This document shows positions 23,085 through 29,811 of a stretch of DNA of 29,811 nucleotides, one piece after another; positions within the stretch are counted from its first letter, which is position 1; each line of letters begins with the position of its first letter. The position numbers were made by a program, and so were the translations under genes. The notes under the pieces were generated by a model that was not told the origin of the DNA, made no database searches, and saw only the letters and a list, made by a program, of their open reading frames with translations. The stretch covers positions 1 to 29,811 of the forward strand of contig JBEDUI010000169.1 of the NCBI GenBank assembly GCA_040414495.1, written 5' to 3'. Source of the stretch: DATAVB01 sp040414495. Its GTDB lineage: Bacteria > Actinomycetota > Actinomycetes > Mycobacteriales > QHCD01.

Positions 23085-23426
23085 ATGATCACCGAGAACG
23101 ATGTCCGGCGCCTCGCGCTGTCCCTGCCCGAGACCACCGAGCGGCCGTCGTACGGCACCGCCGGCTTCCGGGTACGCGACCGGCTCTTCGCCCGGATCAG
23201 GGACGAGGACGTGCTGCTGGTCTGGTGCGCCGATGAGACCGAGAAGCGCGGGCTGATCTCCTCCGAGCCGGAGAAGTTCTTCACTACGCCGCATTACGAC
23301 GGCCACCCGAGCGTATTGGTGCGCTTCGCGGCGATCGAGGTCGACGAGTTGGGCGAGCTGCTCACCGAGTCGTGGCGGTTGCGGGCGCCGCGCACGTTGG
23401 TGGCGACGTTCGATGCTAGGGCGTGA
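23085..23426 (+). CDS. MmcQ/YjbR family protein
   Basis: A 113-residue protein of the YjbR family, which has a double-wing fold sometimes called DNA-binding; no firm biochemical role is known. Typical segments are DVRRLALSLPETTERPSYG, the FRVRDRLFARI strand pair, LISSEPEKFFTTPHYDGHPS and LLTESWRLRAPRTLVATF. The ATG at 23085 is preceded by CACACT six bases upstream, fitting a leaderless mRNA. Its last codons and stop fall inside the inverted repeat at 23416-23535. It is divergent from the protein kinase. Confidence 0.9.
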   Translation: MITENDVRRLALSLPETTERPSYGTAGFRVRDRLFARIRDEDVLLVWCADETEKRGLISSEPEKFFTTPHYDGHPSVLVRFAAIEVDELGELLTESWRLRAPRTLVATFDARA

Positions 23427-23535
23427 TTCTTGAATCCTGGCCGTCGCGAGCGGTGATCCAGGCGACGACCACAACGCCGCCGGTTGTCGTCTGGGCGCCG
23501 CGCAGCAGGCCGAGGATTTAAGAATCACGCCCTAG
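23416..23535. mobile_element. 120-bp MITE-like element or giant bidirectional hairpin
   Basis: The first 23 bases (23416-23438) and the reverse complement of the last 23 (23513-23535) agree except at one position. Both ends read CTAGGGCGTGATTCTT inward, starting with the palindrome CTAG, which could be a duplicated target site (CTAG, or TA) as left by some IS5- or IS630-type elements. Inside are further inverted pairs (CGTCGC/GCGACG at 23442-23467; GACGAC with GTCGTC). There is no transposase, so it would be non-autonomous. The TGA in each arm is the stop codon of the flanking gene. A large terminator is the alternative reading. Confidence 0.6.
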
Positions 23536-24115
23536 TGATCGCGGCGTTGACGCGGTCAAGCACGCTGTCCCAGGGCCGGACCGGCAGGACCGGGACGTCA
23601 CATGCCGTTGCCTGTTCGCATAACCATTCGCCGAATAGCCGACTGACCCGGGCCCGCTGCCGCTGCGCCGGTTTCTCCGGCTCGCGGGCGGCGTAATTGG
23701 CGATGAGTTGCTCCTCATCGGGTTCGTAGAGAAATACGGCCCGCACGTCGGGCCGGGGTAATGGCGATTGCCGCAGCAGCGCCGGCAGCAGGTAATCACC
23801 CTCCATAATGACCGGTGGCCCATAGTTCAGGTGGGCATCGACAACGGCCCGGATCGCCGGCGCCAACGCCTCGGCCACCCGCAGCGTCAGGTCGAGGATT
23901 TCCGGTGCGGTCCATTCCCGACTGGCGGCATAACGATCCCAGTGGTGCAGCAACGGTTGCTGCTCGGGCGTGGTCATCGCCTTTACAGCGGCGCTGATGT
24001 CGTCAACTTCGGCGCAGCCGACGCCGTACCGGCGCATCAGGTCGGCACAGACGGTGCTTTTTCCGCAACCCGACGGCCCGCCGACCAGTAGCACGTGCCA
24101 ATCGCGATCAATCAC
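23525..24115 (-). CDS. Small P-loop kinase (2-phosphoglycerate kinase-like or AAA-type)
   Basis: A 196-residue P-loop protein with Walker A GGPSGCGKST at residues 12-21, an EVDDISAAVKAM segment where nucleoside or sugar kinases bind substrate, VIMEGDYLLPALL (an acidic Walker B-like strand), and an Arg-rich lid (REPEKPAQRQRARVSRLF). The group includes 2-phosphoglycerate kinases and zeta-toxin-like kinases; the substrate is not assignable. GTG start at 24115, with minus-strand CAGACT six bases upstream. The stop codon lies inside the MITE-like element. Divergent from the alpha-galactosidase. Confidence 0.8.
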   Translation of the reverse strand: MIDRDWHVLLVGGPSGCGKSTVCADLMRRYGVGCAEVDDISAAVKAMTTPEQQPLLHHWDRYAASREWTAPEILDLTLRVAEALAPAIRAVVDAHLNYGPPVIMEGDYLLPALLRQSPLPRPDVRAVFLYEPDEEQLIANYAAREPEKPAQRQRARVSRLFGEWLCEQATACDVPVLPVRPWDSVLDRVNAAITRA

Positions 24116-24121
24116 CCAGTT

Positions 24122-24127
24122 AGTCTG
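24122..24127 (-). promoter_or_regulatory. Candidate -10 box for a leaderless P-loop kinase mRNA
   Basis: Minus-strand CAGACT, six bases, then the GTG start at 24115. No Shine-Dalgarno sequence is present. Confidence 0.4.
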
Positions 24128-24204
24128 CCAGCCCGACCGGAGCGAGTAATTCCCATTTTCGTACGATGCCTGGCGATATCACTGGCCGGACCCAGCCGTG
24201 CGCG

Positions 24205-24234
24205 TTGACACCCACGCTGTGTAACGGATCTCAT
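24205..24234 (+). promoter_or_regulatory. Candidate promoter of the alpha-galactosidase gene
   Basis: A perfect TTGACA (24205-24210), an 18-bp spacer and a weak TCTCAT (24229-24234) six bases before the GTG at 24241. The -35 is strong; the -10 is poor, so an activator or other -10 may be used. Confidence 0.35.
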
Positions 24235-24240
24235 GACCGC

Positions 24241-26301
24241 GTGACCAATCGGGACATCACCTGGAATGCTGGCTCGCTGCGGTTGCTCCTGGCTATCGCG
24301 GCCGAGGAACCGGTGCGCTGGGGTCTCGGGACGGCCGAGCGGCGACCGGATCCGGCGGTGCCGCTGGTCGAACTGTCGGCCGACGACGAGGGCCGCATCG
24401 GCAGCTCGCATGACCAGCACCGGCACTACGCCCCGAGCGCGCGGCTGCGGTATGTCAGCCACCAAGCCAGCGATGGGTCGCTGGTCGTCGTGCAACATGA
24501 CCCGGCGACCGGCCTCGAGGTGAGCACGCATCTGACCCACCACATCGGAGCCGACGCGATTACCGCGTATTCGGTGGTACGCAATACCGGGGATGAGGCG
24601 CACCGGCTGGATTACGTGTCCTCCTTGAATCTTTCGGGATTCGCCAGCCCAGGCTCGGCACTGACTGATCTTCGGGTGCACGTGGCCCGGAACAGCTGGC
24701 TGACCGAATTCCGGTGGCGCGAGCTGTCCACAGAGGACATTGGGTTTGTCGAGACCGGACTCTCCCCCGGCTCGACGGCTTCCCGGGCCCGATACTCAAC
24801 CACCTCGGTCGGCAGTTGGTCGACCGGCGTACACCTGCCGATGGGAGCGATCACCGATCTGCGCACCGGCGACACGATGCTGTGGCAAATCGAGCACAAC
24901 GGCGCCTGGCACTGGGAACTGACCGACCGCAGCGGTGATCTGCAGGCCAGCATTTCCGGCCCGACCGACGCCGAACACCAGTGGAGCACGGTGCTGGAAC
25001 CGGGGGCGCAATTCCGTACCGTCCCGGCGGCGGTCGCGTATTCCCACCACGGCCTGACCGGTGCGTTGGGCGAGCTGAATTCGTATCGGCGGGCGATTCG
25101 GCGCGAGAACGCTGACAACCAGAATCTGCCGGTTATCTTCAACGACTACATGAACTGCCTGAACGGCGATCCGACCACCGAGAAACTGCTGCCGATCATC
25201 GAAGCGGCCGCGGCCGTGGGCAGCGAGTATTTCGTTATCGACGCCGGCTGGTATTCCGAAACCGAGCATTGGTGGCCGACCGTCGGTGAATGGCAGCCCT
25301 CCACCCGTCGATTTCCCGGCGGATTGGGCTCGGTCATCGACACGATCCGGGGCTCGGGCATGGTGCCCGGACTCTGGGTCGAGCCGGAGGTGGTCGGGGT
25401 GGAAAGCCCGATCGCGGACAAGCTGCCGGCCGAGGCGTTCTTTTCCCGGCACGGTCACCGGATCGCCGAGAACGGCCGCTATCAACTGGACTACCGACAC
25501 CCGGCCGTCATCGACTATATGAGCGCGGTGATCGACCGGTTGATCGCCGATTTCGGTGTCGGGTATTTCAAATTCGATTACAACATCAATATCGGGGTCG
25601 GCACCGATATCGACGCGGACGCCCCGGGCGAGGGGTTGCTCGGCCACAACCGCGCGTATTCGGCCTGGCTGGACGGATTATTCGAACGGCATCCGCATCT
25701 GGTGATCGAGAATTGCTCGTCCGGTGGGTTACGGGTCGATTACGCGCAGCTGAGCCGGATGAGCATCCAGTCCACAAGCGACCAGACCGACCCGCTGCGG
25801 TACGTGCCGATCGCGGCGGCCGCGCCGAGCGCGGTTACCCCGGAGCAGTCGGCGACGTGGGCCTATCCGCAGCCGGAGTACGACGACGAGCTGAACACAC
25901 TGACGTTGATCAACGCGATGCTCGGCCGGGTGCATCTCTCCGGCCGGATCGACCTGCTCAGCGACGTTCAGCTGGCGTTGGTGAGCGAGGCGCTGGATAC
26001 GTACAAGAGCATCCGGTCTCTCATTCCGCGGGCCACGCCGTTCTGGCCATTGGGCCTACCGGGTTGGTCGGATCCGTGGATCGCGCTCGGTTTGCGATAC
26101 GGCGATCAAACGCTGCTGGCGATTTGGCGACGCGGCGGGACCGACACTAAAACGATCTCGTTGCCAGCGCTGGCCGGTTGCCGGTTGGAAGGGCTGTTTC
26201 CGATGGCCGGCGACGGGTTGGAGTGGGATGCCGGCCGCGGCGCGTTGCGGGTTACCCAGCCGGCCCCGGCCGCGCGGCTGATTCGCCTGTATCGCGCCTG
26301 A
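24241..26301 (+). CDS. Glycoside hydrolase family 36 alpha-galactosidase
   Basis: A 686-residue GH36 enzyme that removes terminal alpha-galactose from oligosaccharides such as raffinose or melibiose. An N-terminal beta-sandwich (about 1-290) precedes the TIM barrel: FVIDAGWYSE near 331, GLWVEPEVV near 377, nucleophile Asp446 (GYFKFDYN), IENCSSGGLR at 489-498, and acid/base candidate Asp514 (STSDQTDPLR). A C-terminal beta domain closes it. The GTG at 24241 gives the usual GH36 N-terminus; the extra 25 codons upstream overlap the promoter and do not resemble the family. No signal peptide, so cytoplasmic. It could use sugars brought in by an LplB/LplC importer like the one 13 kb away. Confidence 0.93.
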   Translation: MTNRDITWNAGSLRLLLAIAAEEPVRWGLGTAERRPDPAVPLVELSADDEGRIGSSHDQHRHYAPSARLRYVSHQASDGSLVVVQHDPATGLEVSTHLTHHIGADAITAYSVVRNTGDEAHRLDYVSSLNLSGFASPGSALTDLRVHVARNSWLTEFRWRELSTEDIGFVETGLSPGSTASRARYSTTSVGSWSTGVHLPMGAITDLRTGDTMLWQIEHNGAWHWELTDRSGDLQASISGPTDAEHQWSTVLEPGAQFRTVPAAVAYSHHGLTGALGELNSYRRAIRRENADNQNLPVIFNDYMNCLNGDPTTEKLLPIIEAAAAVGSEYFVIDAGWYSETEHWWPTVGEWQPSTRRFPGGLGSVIDTIRGSGMVPGLWVEPEVVGVESPIADKLPAEAFFSRHGHRIAENGRYQLDYRHPAVIDYMSAVIDRLIADFGVGYFKFDYNINIGVGTDIDADAPGEGLLGHNRAYSAWLDGLFERHPHLVIENCSSGGLRVDYAQLSRMSIQSTSDQTDPLRYVPIAAAAPSAVTPEQSATWAYPQPEYDDELNTLTLINAMLGRVHLSGRIDLLSDVQLALVSEALDTYKSIRSLIPRATPFWPLGLPGWSDPWIALGLRYGDQTLLAIWRRGGTDTKTISLPALAGCRLEGLFPMAGDGLEWDAGRGALRVTQPAPAARLIRLYRA

Positions 26302-26424
26302 TTGGGCGTGTCCAATGTGGTGTCTCGTTATCAGTCGGTGATTGATGCGAGTGCGACCGGCCGTCGTGCAGGGGGTCCTCGCGGCGTGCCAGAACCGGAA
26401 GGGCGACCAGCAGGGAACCCGCGG
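26302..26424. other. 123-bp spacer between convergent genes, nothing recognised
   Basis: It lies between the stops of the alpha-galactosidase and the APH-fold gene. Unlike other convergent junctions here it has no strong hairpin. It begins TTGGGCGTGTCCAATGTGG, which looks a little like an insertion-sequence end, but no partner repeat is present. Confidence 0.4.
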
Positions 26425-27369
26425 TTATCCGAGGCGCCGTAGCGCTGTCTCGATAGCAACCTCGACCCGGGAAGTCATGCCGGGCACATCGACGGGACGG
26501 CGCCCGGCGACCTGAGCACGCATCCACTTCTGCTGCTCATCGTTATAGTGCAGCAGGGCATACAGGTCCCACCACGGATCGAGCGTCGCCCCGGCGATCG
26601 ACTCGTAGAGCGACCGAAGCTGCTCGGACCACTCGGGCGAATAGAGCGCCGCCAAGTATCGCCGACACTGTCCGACGTCGATCGCGCGAGACCCACGATG
26701 GACGCCGAGCCAGTCGGTCAGCCCAGTAATCTTCCCGCGCGACCACAGCATATTGACGGGCAGGAAATCGCCGTGCAGAAAGGCGGCGGTGTCCTTGGGC
26801 GGCGCCGCCGCCATGACACCAAACGCCGCCTTCCACACGGCCGGCTTCTGTGCGCCGATCGGCACCCGAAGCTCTTCTCGCGGGGCGATCCAGGAATCTG
26901 TCCAAGGTCTTAACGTCTTCGCGGGAAGATCGAGGGAATGTAGCGATACAGCGAGCTCCGCGATTCTCGTCAGCCACGACCGAGGTTCGGCCGGATTGAG
27001 GTGAATATGCCCCGGCAACCGGGTCATCAGCAACGACGGCAGGCCACCCGTCGAGGCACCGGCAGCATCGGCAGCCAGGATGCTCGGAACCGGGAGCCCG
27101 CTTCCCGCCACCAGGGAAAGGGTGGCGATCTCCGTCTCCACGGTCTCCTGCAGGCCGAGCCCGCCCGGGTACTGCCGCAGGACGACGAATGTACGCGTTC
27201 CATGTCGCTCGACAGTCAGCCGATTCACCGCGGAGCAGACGCCACCGGTCAATCGGCGAGAGCCCACGATGCGACTGCCCTGACCCATCGACGCCGCAAC
27301 CCAGGCGAGGGTCTCCACGGAGGGCCGACGCTGCCTGAACCCGCCATCCCTCCAGTCGCCGTCGGTCAT
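26425..27369 (-). CDS. APH-fold phosphotransferase family protein
   Basis: A 314-residue protein of the aminoglycoside/choline/homoserine kinase fold. The catalytic motif is His199-Gly-Asp201 with Asn206 (LHGDFLPVNML), and the metal-binding Asp219 is in GLTDWLG. The ATP-binding strand FVVLRQYPGG has Arg65 where Lys is usual; Arg is seen in several uncharacterised actinobacterial relatives. The acceptor cannot be predicted, and this is no evidence for drug resistance. ATG at 27369 with minus-strand TAGGCT seven bases upstream, leaderless-type. Convergent with the alpha-galactosidase. Confidence 0.85.
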   Translation of the reverse strand: MTDGDWRDGGFRQRRPSVETLAWVAASMGQGSRIVGSRRLTGGVCSAVNRLTVERHGTRTFVVLRQYPGGLGLQETVETEIATLSLVAGSGLPVPSILAADAAGASTGGLPSLLMTRLPGHIHLNPAEPRSWLTRIAELAVSLHSLDLPAKTLRPWTDSWIAPREELRVPIGAQKPAVWKAAFGVMAAAPPKDTAAFLHGDFLPVNMLWSRGKITGLTDWLGVHRGSRAIDVGQCRRYLAALYSPEWSEQLRSLYESIAGATLDPWWDLYALLHYNDEQQKWMRAQVAGRRPVDVPGMTSRVEVAIETALRRLG

Positions 27370-27376
27370 GAGCGCG

Positions 27377-27382
27377 AGCCTA
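27377..27382 (-). promoter_or_regulatory. Candidate -10 box for a leaderless APH-fold gene mRNA
   Basis: Minus-strand TAGGCT, seven bases, then the ATG at 27369. There is no ribosome site. Confidence 0.45.
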
Positions 27383-27537
27383 TTCGTCAGCGGCAAGCGG
27401 CGATAACGGTTTTCTAACCCGCCAGAGGCGCTAAGGACGACCCAGCGCCGACTGGAGCTGCGCAATTACAGCGCCGAATGTGGCTTGCCCGCTGCCGTGC
27501 CGGGCCGCCACCGTACCTATAAACGAAAAGCTCGAGG

Positions 27538-28371
27538 CTAGTCGGTCAGCGGCAGCACCAGCTGCGGCGTGGCGATCGTGTGGTCGGCCCGCAACGGCCG
27601 TACCGCTGTGCCCACGGCGAAGAACTCGGTCGTATGCCCGCCCCATTTGTGCGACAGCGACCGCAACTGCACCCCGACGATTCCCTCGGCTTCCAGCGCC
27701 TCCGCCTCGGCCTGCATCCGGCTCATCGCCAACTCCCGGGCGTCGTACAACGCCTCGGTGAATTGCGGGATCTCCACGTTCTGCCCGATATTGCCCATCG
27801 ACTGCCAGAACCGCTGGTGGGCGACGTGATAGACACACGAACCCATCACCATGCCCAACGGGCCGTACCCGGCCTGGATCAACGTCCAGAAATCCTGACC
27901 GGACAAATCCGAGGTGAACGGCTTTCCCGTGTTGTTCCGCCAGTTCGCGGTGTCCTCGGACCGTACGGCGGTCCCGACCGCGATGAATTCGGCCAGGTCG
28001 CTGCCGAATTCTTTGAATTCTATTTCCAGCCTGACGCCCACGATGCCGTCGGCGCCGAGCACATCGGCCTCGGCCTCCATCCGGGTCATCGCCAATTCCC
28101 GGGCGTGATACATCGCGGAGGACAGTACGTCCAATTCCTGGTTCTTGTTCCACCGTCCAAGTTGGAATCCCACGTGATAAATGCTGGATCCGAGCACCAG
28201 ACCCAGCGGCCGGAAGCCCGATTCCCGTACCAGTAGGAATTCGTTGACGCTCAGGTCCGAGGTGAACAGACTTGTTTTCTGGCCGGGGCGCATCTCGGCC
28301 AGGCGCTTCATCGCATCGCCGGGGACACCCTGCATCGTCGGCGTCTCACTCATCGGGGCTCCGTCATTCAT
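27538..28371 (-). CDS. Tandem YbjQ-like (heavy-metal-binding-domain/UPF0145) protein, copy B
   Basis: A 277-residue protein with two copies of one domain, about residues 30-140 and 148-262. Each copy has a TSDLS motif, GPLGMVMG or PLGLVLG, YHVxxQ, an ALYDARELAMSRM-like helix, a GADGIVGVRL or EGIVGVQL strand and a closing GTAVR. YbjQ domains form pentamers and are annotated as heavy-metal-binding, though direct proof is thin. The ATG at 28371 overlaps the stop of the upstream gene by four bases (ATGA), implying coupled translation; an ATG at 28353 with GGAG before it is the alternative. Function unknown. Confidence 0.88.
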   Translation of the reverse strand: MNDGAPMSETPTMQGVPGDAMKRLAEMRPGQKTSLFTSDLSVNEFLLVRESGFRPLGLVLGSSIYHVGFQLGRWNKNQELDVLSSAMYHARELAMTRMEAEADVLGADGIVGVRLEIEFKEFGSDLAEFIAVGTAVRSEDTANWRNNTGKPFTSDLSGQDFWTLIQAGYGPLGMVMGSCVYHVAHQRFWQSMGNIGQNVEIPQFTEALYDARELAMSRMQAEAEALEAEGIVGVQLRSLSHKWGGHTTEFFAVGTAVRPLRADHTIATPQLVLPLTD

Positions 28372-29228
28372 CGTAGGGGCAGGAATGTCAGGGTGGAGGT
28401 CGGCGCCACCGGACCGCGGTGGAATCGAGCGATCGTTGTGCCGAATACCTCGGATTCAGCCACATGGTCGCGGTGTCCCTCGCCGGGTTCGATCGACCAC
28501 ACGTTCATCGTCATCCGGGACACGATCGCGCCGTCGGCGCCCACTTCGGACACCGCGTGCTCGAACCGGGTCCGCGCCTCTTCCCGTACATGCGTCACCA
28601 ATTGCGTATAGCCGGAGACCTCCATATTTCCCGCGCCCCAGGAAGATTGGTAGCGGGTGAGGCCGTCATCGTGCCGGATCGCCACCGAAATGCCGATCCC
28701 GATAGCGGCCGGAACCCAACCGGCCCCCATCAGCTTGGCCACGTCCTGACCGGCCAGGTCGGTGGTGAACGGCTTGCCGGGCCGGCGTTCGGTGCGGGCC
28801 CGGACCGCGGTACCCAGCGCCACGAACTCCCGGTTGGGGCCGACCATCTGGTCGGCGGTCAGACGAACCCCGACCACGCCGTCGGCACCGAGTCGGGTCG
28901 CCTCGTACGTCATCCGGCGCAGCGCCGTGCGGTACCCGCGGTACAACGCCTCCACGTAAGGCCGGTACCCGATGAAGCGGTAGTCCGGACCGTTGCCGGC
29001 GACCGGGTATCCGTATCCACCCATGCCGTAATAGCCACAGCCGAAGCCCTGCCAACTGATGCGCTGCACCATCGTGCCCATGACCTCGCCGACCGGACTC
29101 AGGCCGACCGCCTCAATGCCGGCGGCACCGGCCACCGGCAACAGCGAAGTTCGTAGCCCCGAGCGGGCGAAGCGCTCCATGCGGGCCTCGGCCGCGGGCG
29201 GCAATCCCGCGCCATCCCAGTCGGGCAT
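28368..29228 (-). CDS. Tandem YbjQ-like protein, copy A, with a Gly/Tyr-rich insert
   Basis: A 286-residue protein, first in the two-gene operon. It also has two YbjQ-like domains, about 25-150 (VGEVMGTMVQ, GADGVVGVRL, ALGTAVR) and 155-275 (GKPFTTDLAGQD, VGADGAIVSRM, EVFGTTIARF). The first domain carries a Gly/Tyr-rich loop at about 59-85 (GFGCGYYGMGGYGYP) not found in copy B. The ATG at 29228 is preferred to the GTG at 29234 because AGAGG lies five bases before it. Divergent from the AMP-binding enzyme gene. Confidence 0.87.
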   Translation of the reverse strand: MPDWDGAGLPPAAEARMERFARSGLRTSLLPVAGAAGIEAVGLSPVGEVMGTMVQRISWQGFGCGYYGMGGYGYPVAGNGPDYRFIGYRPYVEALYRGYRTALRRMTYEATRLGADGVVGVRLTADQMVGPNREFVALGTAVRARTERRPGKPFTTDLAGQDVAKLMGAGWVPAAIGIGISVAIRHDDGLTRYQSSWGAGNMEVSGYTQLVTHVREEARTRFEHAVSEVGADGAIVSRMTMNVWSIEPGEGHRDHVAESEVFGTTIARFHRGPVAPTSTLTFLPLR

Positions 29229-29343
29229 TGACACCTCTCACCGGTTCACACAGGCTCCGGACCAACCCTACGCCGCCAACCGATGAGCGGCTGAGAGTGA
29301 GATCACCGACCCAAAAGCACATCTATCGCCGTTCCTGAGGTTG

Positions 29344-29373
29344 CCTTCAGCATTTTCCCAAGAACCCTTCAGC
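29344..29373 (+). promoter_or_regulatory. Direct repeat upstream of the AMP-binding gene
   Basis: CCTTCAGC occurs at 29344-29351 and again at 29366-29373, exactly 22 bp apart, about two turns of the helix. It lies 23-52 bp before the start codon and could be bound by a response regulator of the OmpR/PhoB type, or be chance. Confidence 0.3.
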
Positions 29374-29395
29374 CTGGACTGCAAATGTCCCACTC

Positions 29396-29811
29396 ATGGC
29401 TTCGCTTGCAGATCTCATCGCCGCCCGGGCCGCGCATGACGGCGCCGCTCCGTTCCTGGAATCGGCGACAACCACCCGATTTATCACGTACGCACAATGC
29501 AACGATGCGGTTCACCGCTGGCGGACCGTTCTGGCGCAGAATGCCCGGCCTGGCGCGGCAATCGCTTTGTCCATTATGGACCCACTGGATTTCTGCCTGG
29601 CCTATCTGGGTGCGTTGAGCTGCGGTTATCGGGTATTGCCGATCGATCCGGGATTGCCGGCCGCAATGCGGGCCGACGCGTTCGCCCCCGCCGCCCTGGT
29701 GATCAGCGACAACGTTGCCGGTGCGATCCGCACCGATGCTTATGTGAACGCCGCACCGCGCCGGGCGCCGGGCGGCTCGGGCGCGGTGGAGCTACGCAGC
29801 TCGGGCACGAC
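29396..29811 (+). CDS. AMP-binding (acyl-CoA synthetase/adenylation) enzyme, 5' part only
   Basis: An open frame begins at the ATG at 29396 and runs off the end of the window (138 full codons). The N-terminus MASLADLIAARAAHDGAAPF, then TYAQCNDAVHRWRTVL, GAAIALSIMDPLDFCLAYLG and YRVLPIDPGLP, follows the start of the ANL superfamily, which activates carboxylic acids with ATP. The last residues SSGTT are the beginning of the conserved SSGTTGxPK phosphate-binding loop. Acyl-CoA ligase and stand-alone adenylation domain cannot be told apart here. There is no ribosome site; the sequence before the ATG is T/C-rich. Confidence 0.85.
   Translation, partial: MASLADLIAARAAHDGAAPFLESATTTRFITYAQCNDAVHRWRTVLAQNARPGAAIALSIMDPLDFCLAYLGALSCGYRVLPIDPGLPAAMRADAFAPAALVISDNVAGAIRTDAYVNAAPRRAPGGSGAVELRSSGT

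Noticed and set aside
11987..25740. TTA codons as markers of bldA-type control
   Set aside because: TTA occurs in several ordinary genes here (PhyH-like, STAS-like, aldo/keto reductase, alpha-galactosidase), so it is not rare enough in this window to indicate special control.
26302..26424. Remnant of an insertion sequence
   Set aside because: The first bases look like an IS end, but there is no inverted partner, no target duplication and no transposase fragment I can support.
26425..27369. Antibiotic-resistance aminoglycoside phosphotransferase
   Set aside because: The APH fold is shared by many metabolic kinases; nothing in the sequence or context points to a drug substrate.
1..29811. tRNA, rRNA, CRISPR, prophage or known riboswitch
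   Set aside because: No such pattern was seen when reading the intergenic regions on both strands; short or divergent RNAs could still be missed without a covariance search.

Overview
The window looks like chromosomal DNA from a high-GC actinobacterium. The evidence is the gene set: a PPOX-family F420/flavin-type protein, two GAF-ANTAR regulators, a membrane Ser/Thr protein kinase, an SseB-like protein, an LplB/LplC-type sugar importer with a Tat-type lipoprotein, and many genes that appear to be transcribed without a leader. I cannot name the genus. I see no rRNA, tRNA, CRISPR array, prophage or intact transposase, so this is mostly an ordinary metabolic and regulatory region with a few odd pieces.

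Layout. Positions 1-2.3 kb hold a small ABM-fold protein, a PPOX protein, a DppA-like M55 D-aminopeptidase and a uridine-kinase-like P-loop protein. At 2.25-4.5 kb is a GH2 beta-glycosidase on the minus strand, followed by tex (4.6-7.0 kb) and a small ABM/DUF3291-like protein. At 7.5-13.3 kb is a carbohydrate module. A minus-strand operon encodes two membrane permeases and a solute-binding lipoprotein. Divergent from it is a phytanoyl-CoA-dioxygenase-like gene, and convergent with that one is a Gfo/Idh/MocA dehydrogenase. The divergent control region (11064-11355) has overlapping candidate promoters and two operator-like inverted repeats. At 13.5-16 kb is a signalling patch: a STAS-like protein, about 600 bp with no convincing gene, and two tandem GAF-ANTAR proteins.

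At 16.2-21.1 kb are an aldo/keto reductase, an SseB-like protein with a short tandem repeat, a uronate-dehydrogenase-like SDR, a YfcE-type phosphoesterase, and an aminotransferase plus second aldo/keto reductase pair. At 21.2-24.1 kb are a protein kinase with its membrane part at the N-terminus (reversed from the usual order), a YjbR protein, a 120-bp MITE-like inverted-repeat element that supplies the stop codons of both flanking genes, and a small P-loop kinase. At 24.2-29.2 kb are a GH36 alpha-galactosidase, an APH-fold kinase and a two-gene operon of tandem YbjQ-like domains. The window ends inside an AMP-binding (adenylating) enzyme.

How it fits together. GH2, GH36, the sugar importer, PhyH, Gfo/Idh, the Udh-like SDR and two aldo/keto reductases point to plant- or oligosaccharide-derived sugar use, but only the importer/PhyH/Gfo block is close enough to propose as one module. 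Convergent genes are repeatedly separated by strong hairpins (331-356, 12199-12235, 17192-17241, 21148-21184). At least eight genes have a YANNNT hexamer 6-7 nt before the start codon and no Shine-Dalgarno sequence, which is the pattern of leaderless mRNAs. All functions are inferred by reading motifs; no database search was possible.
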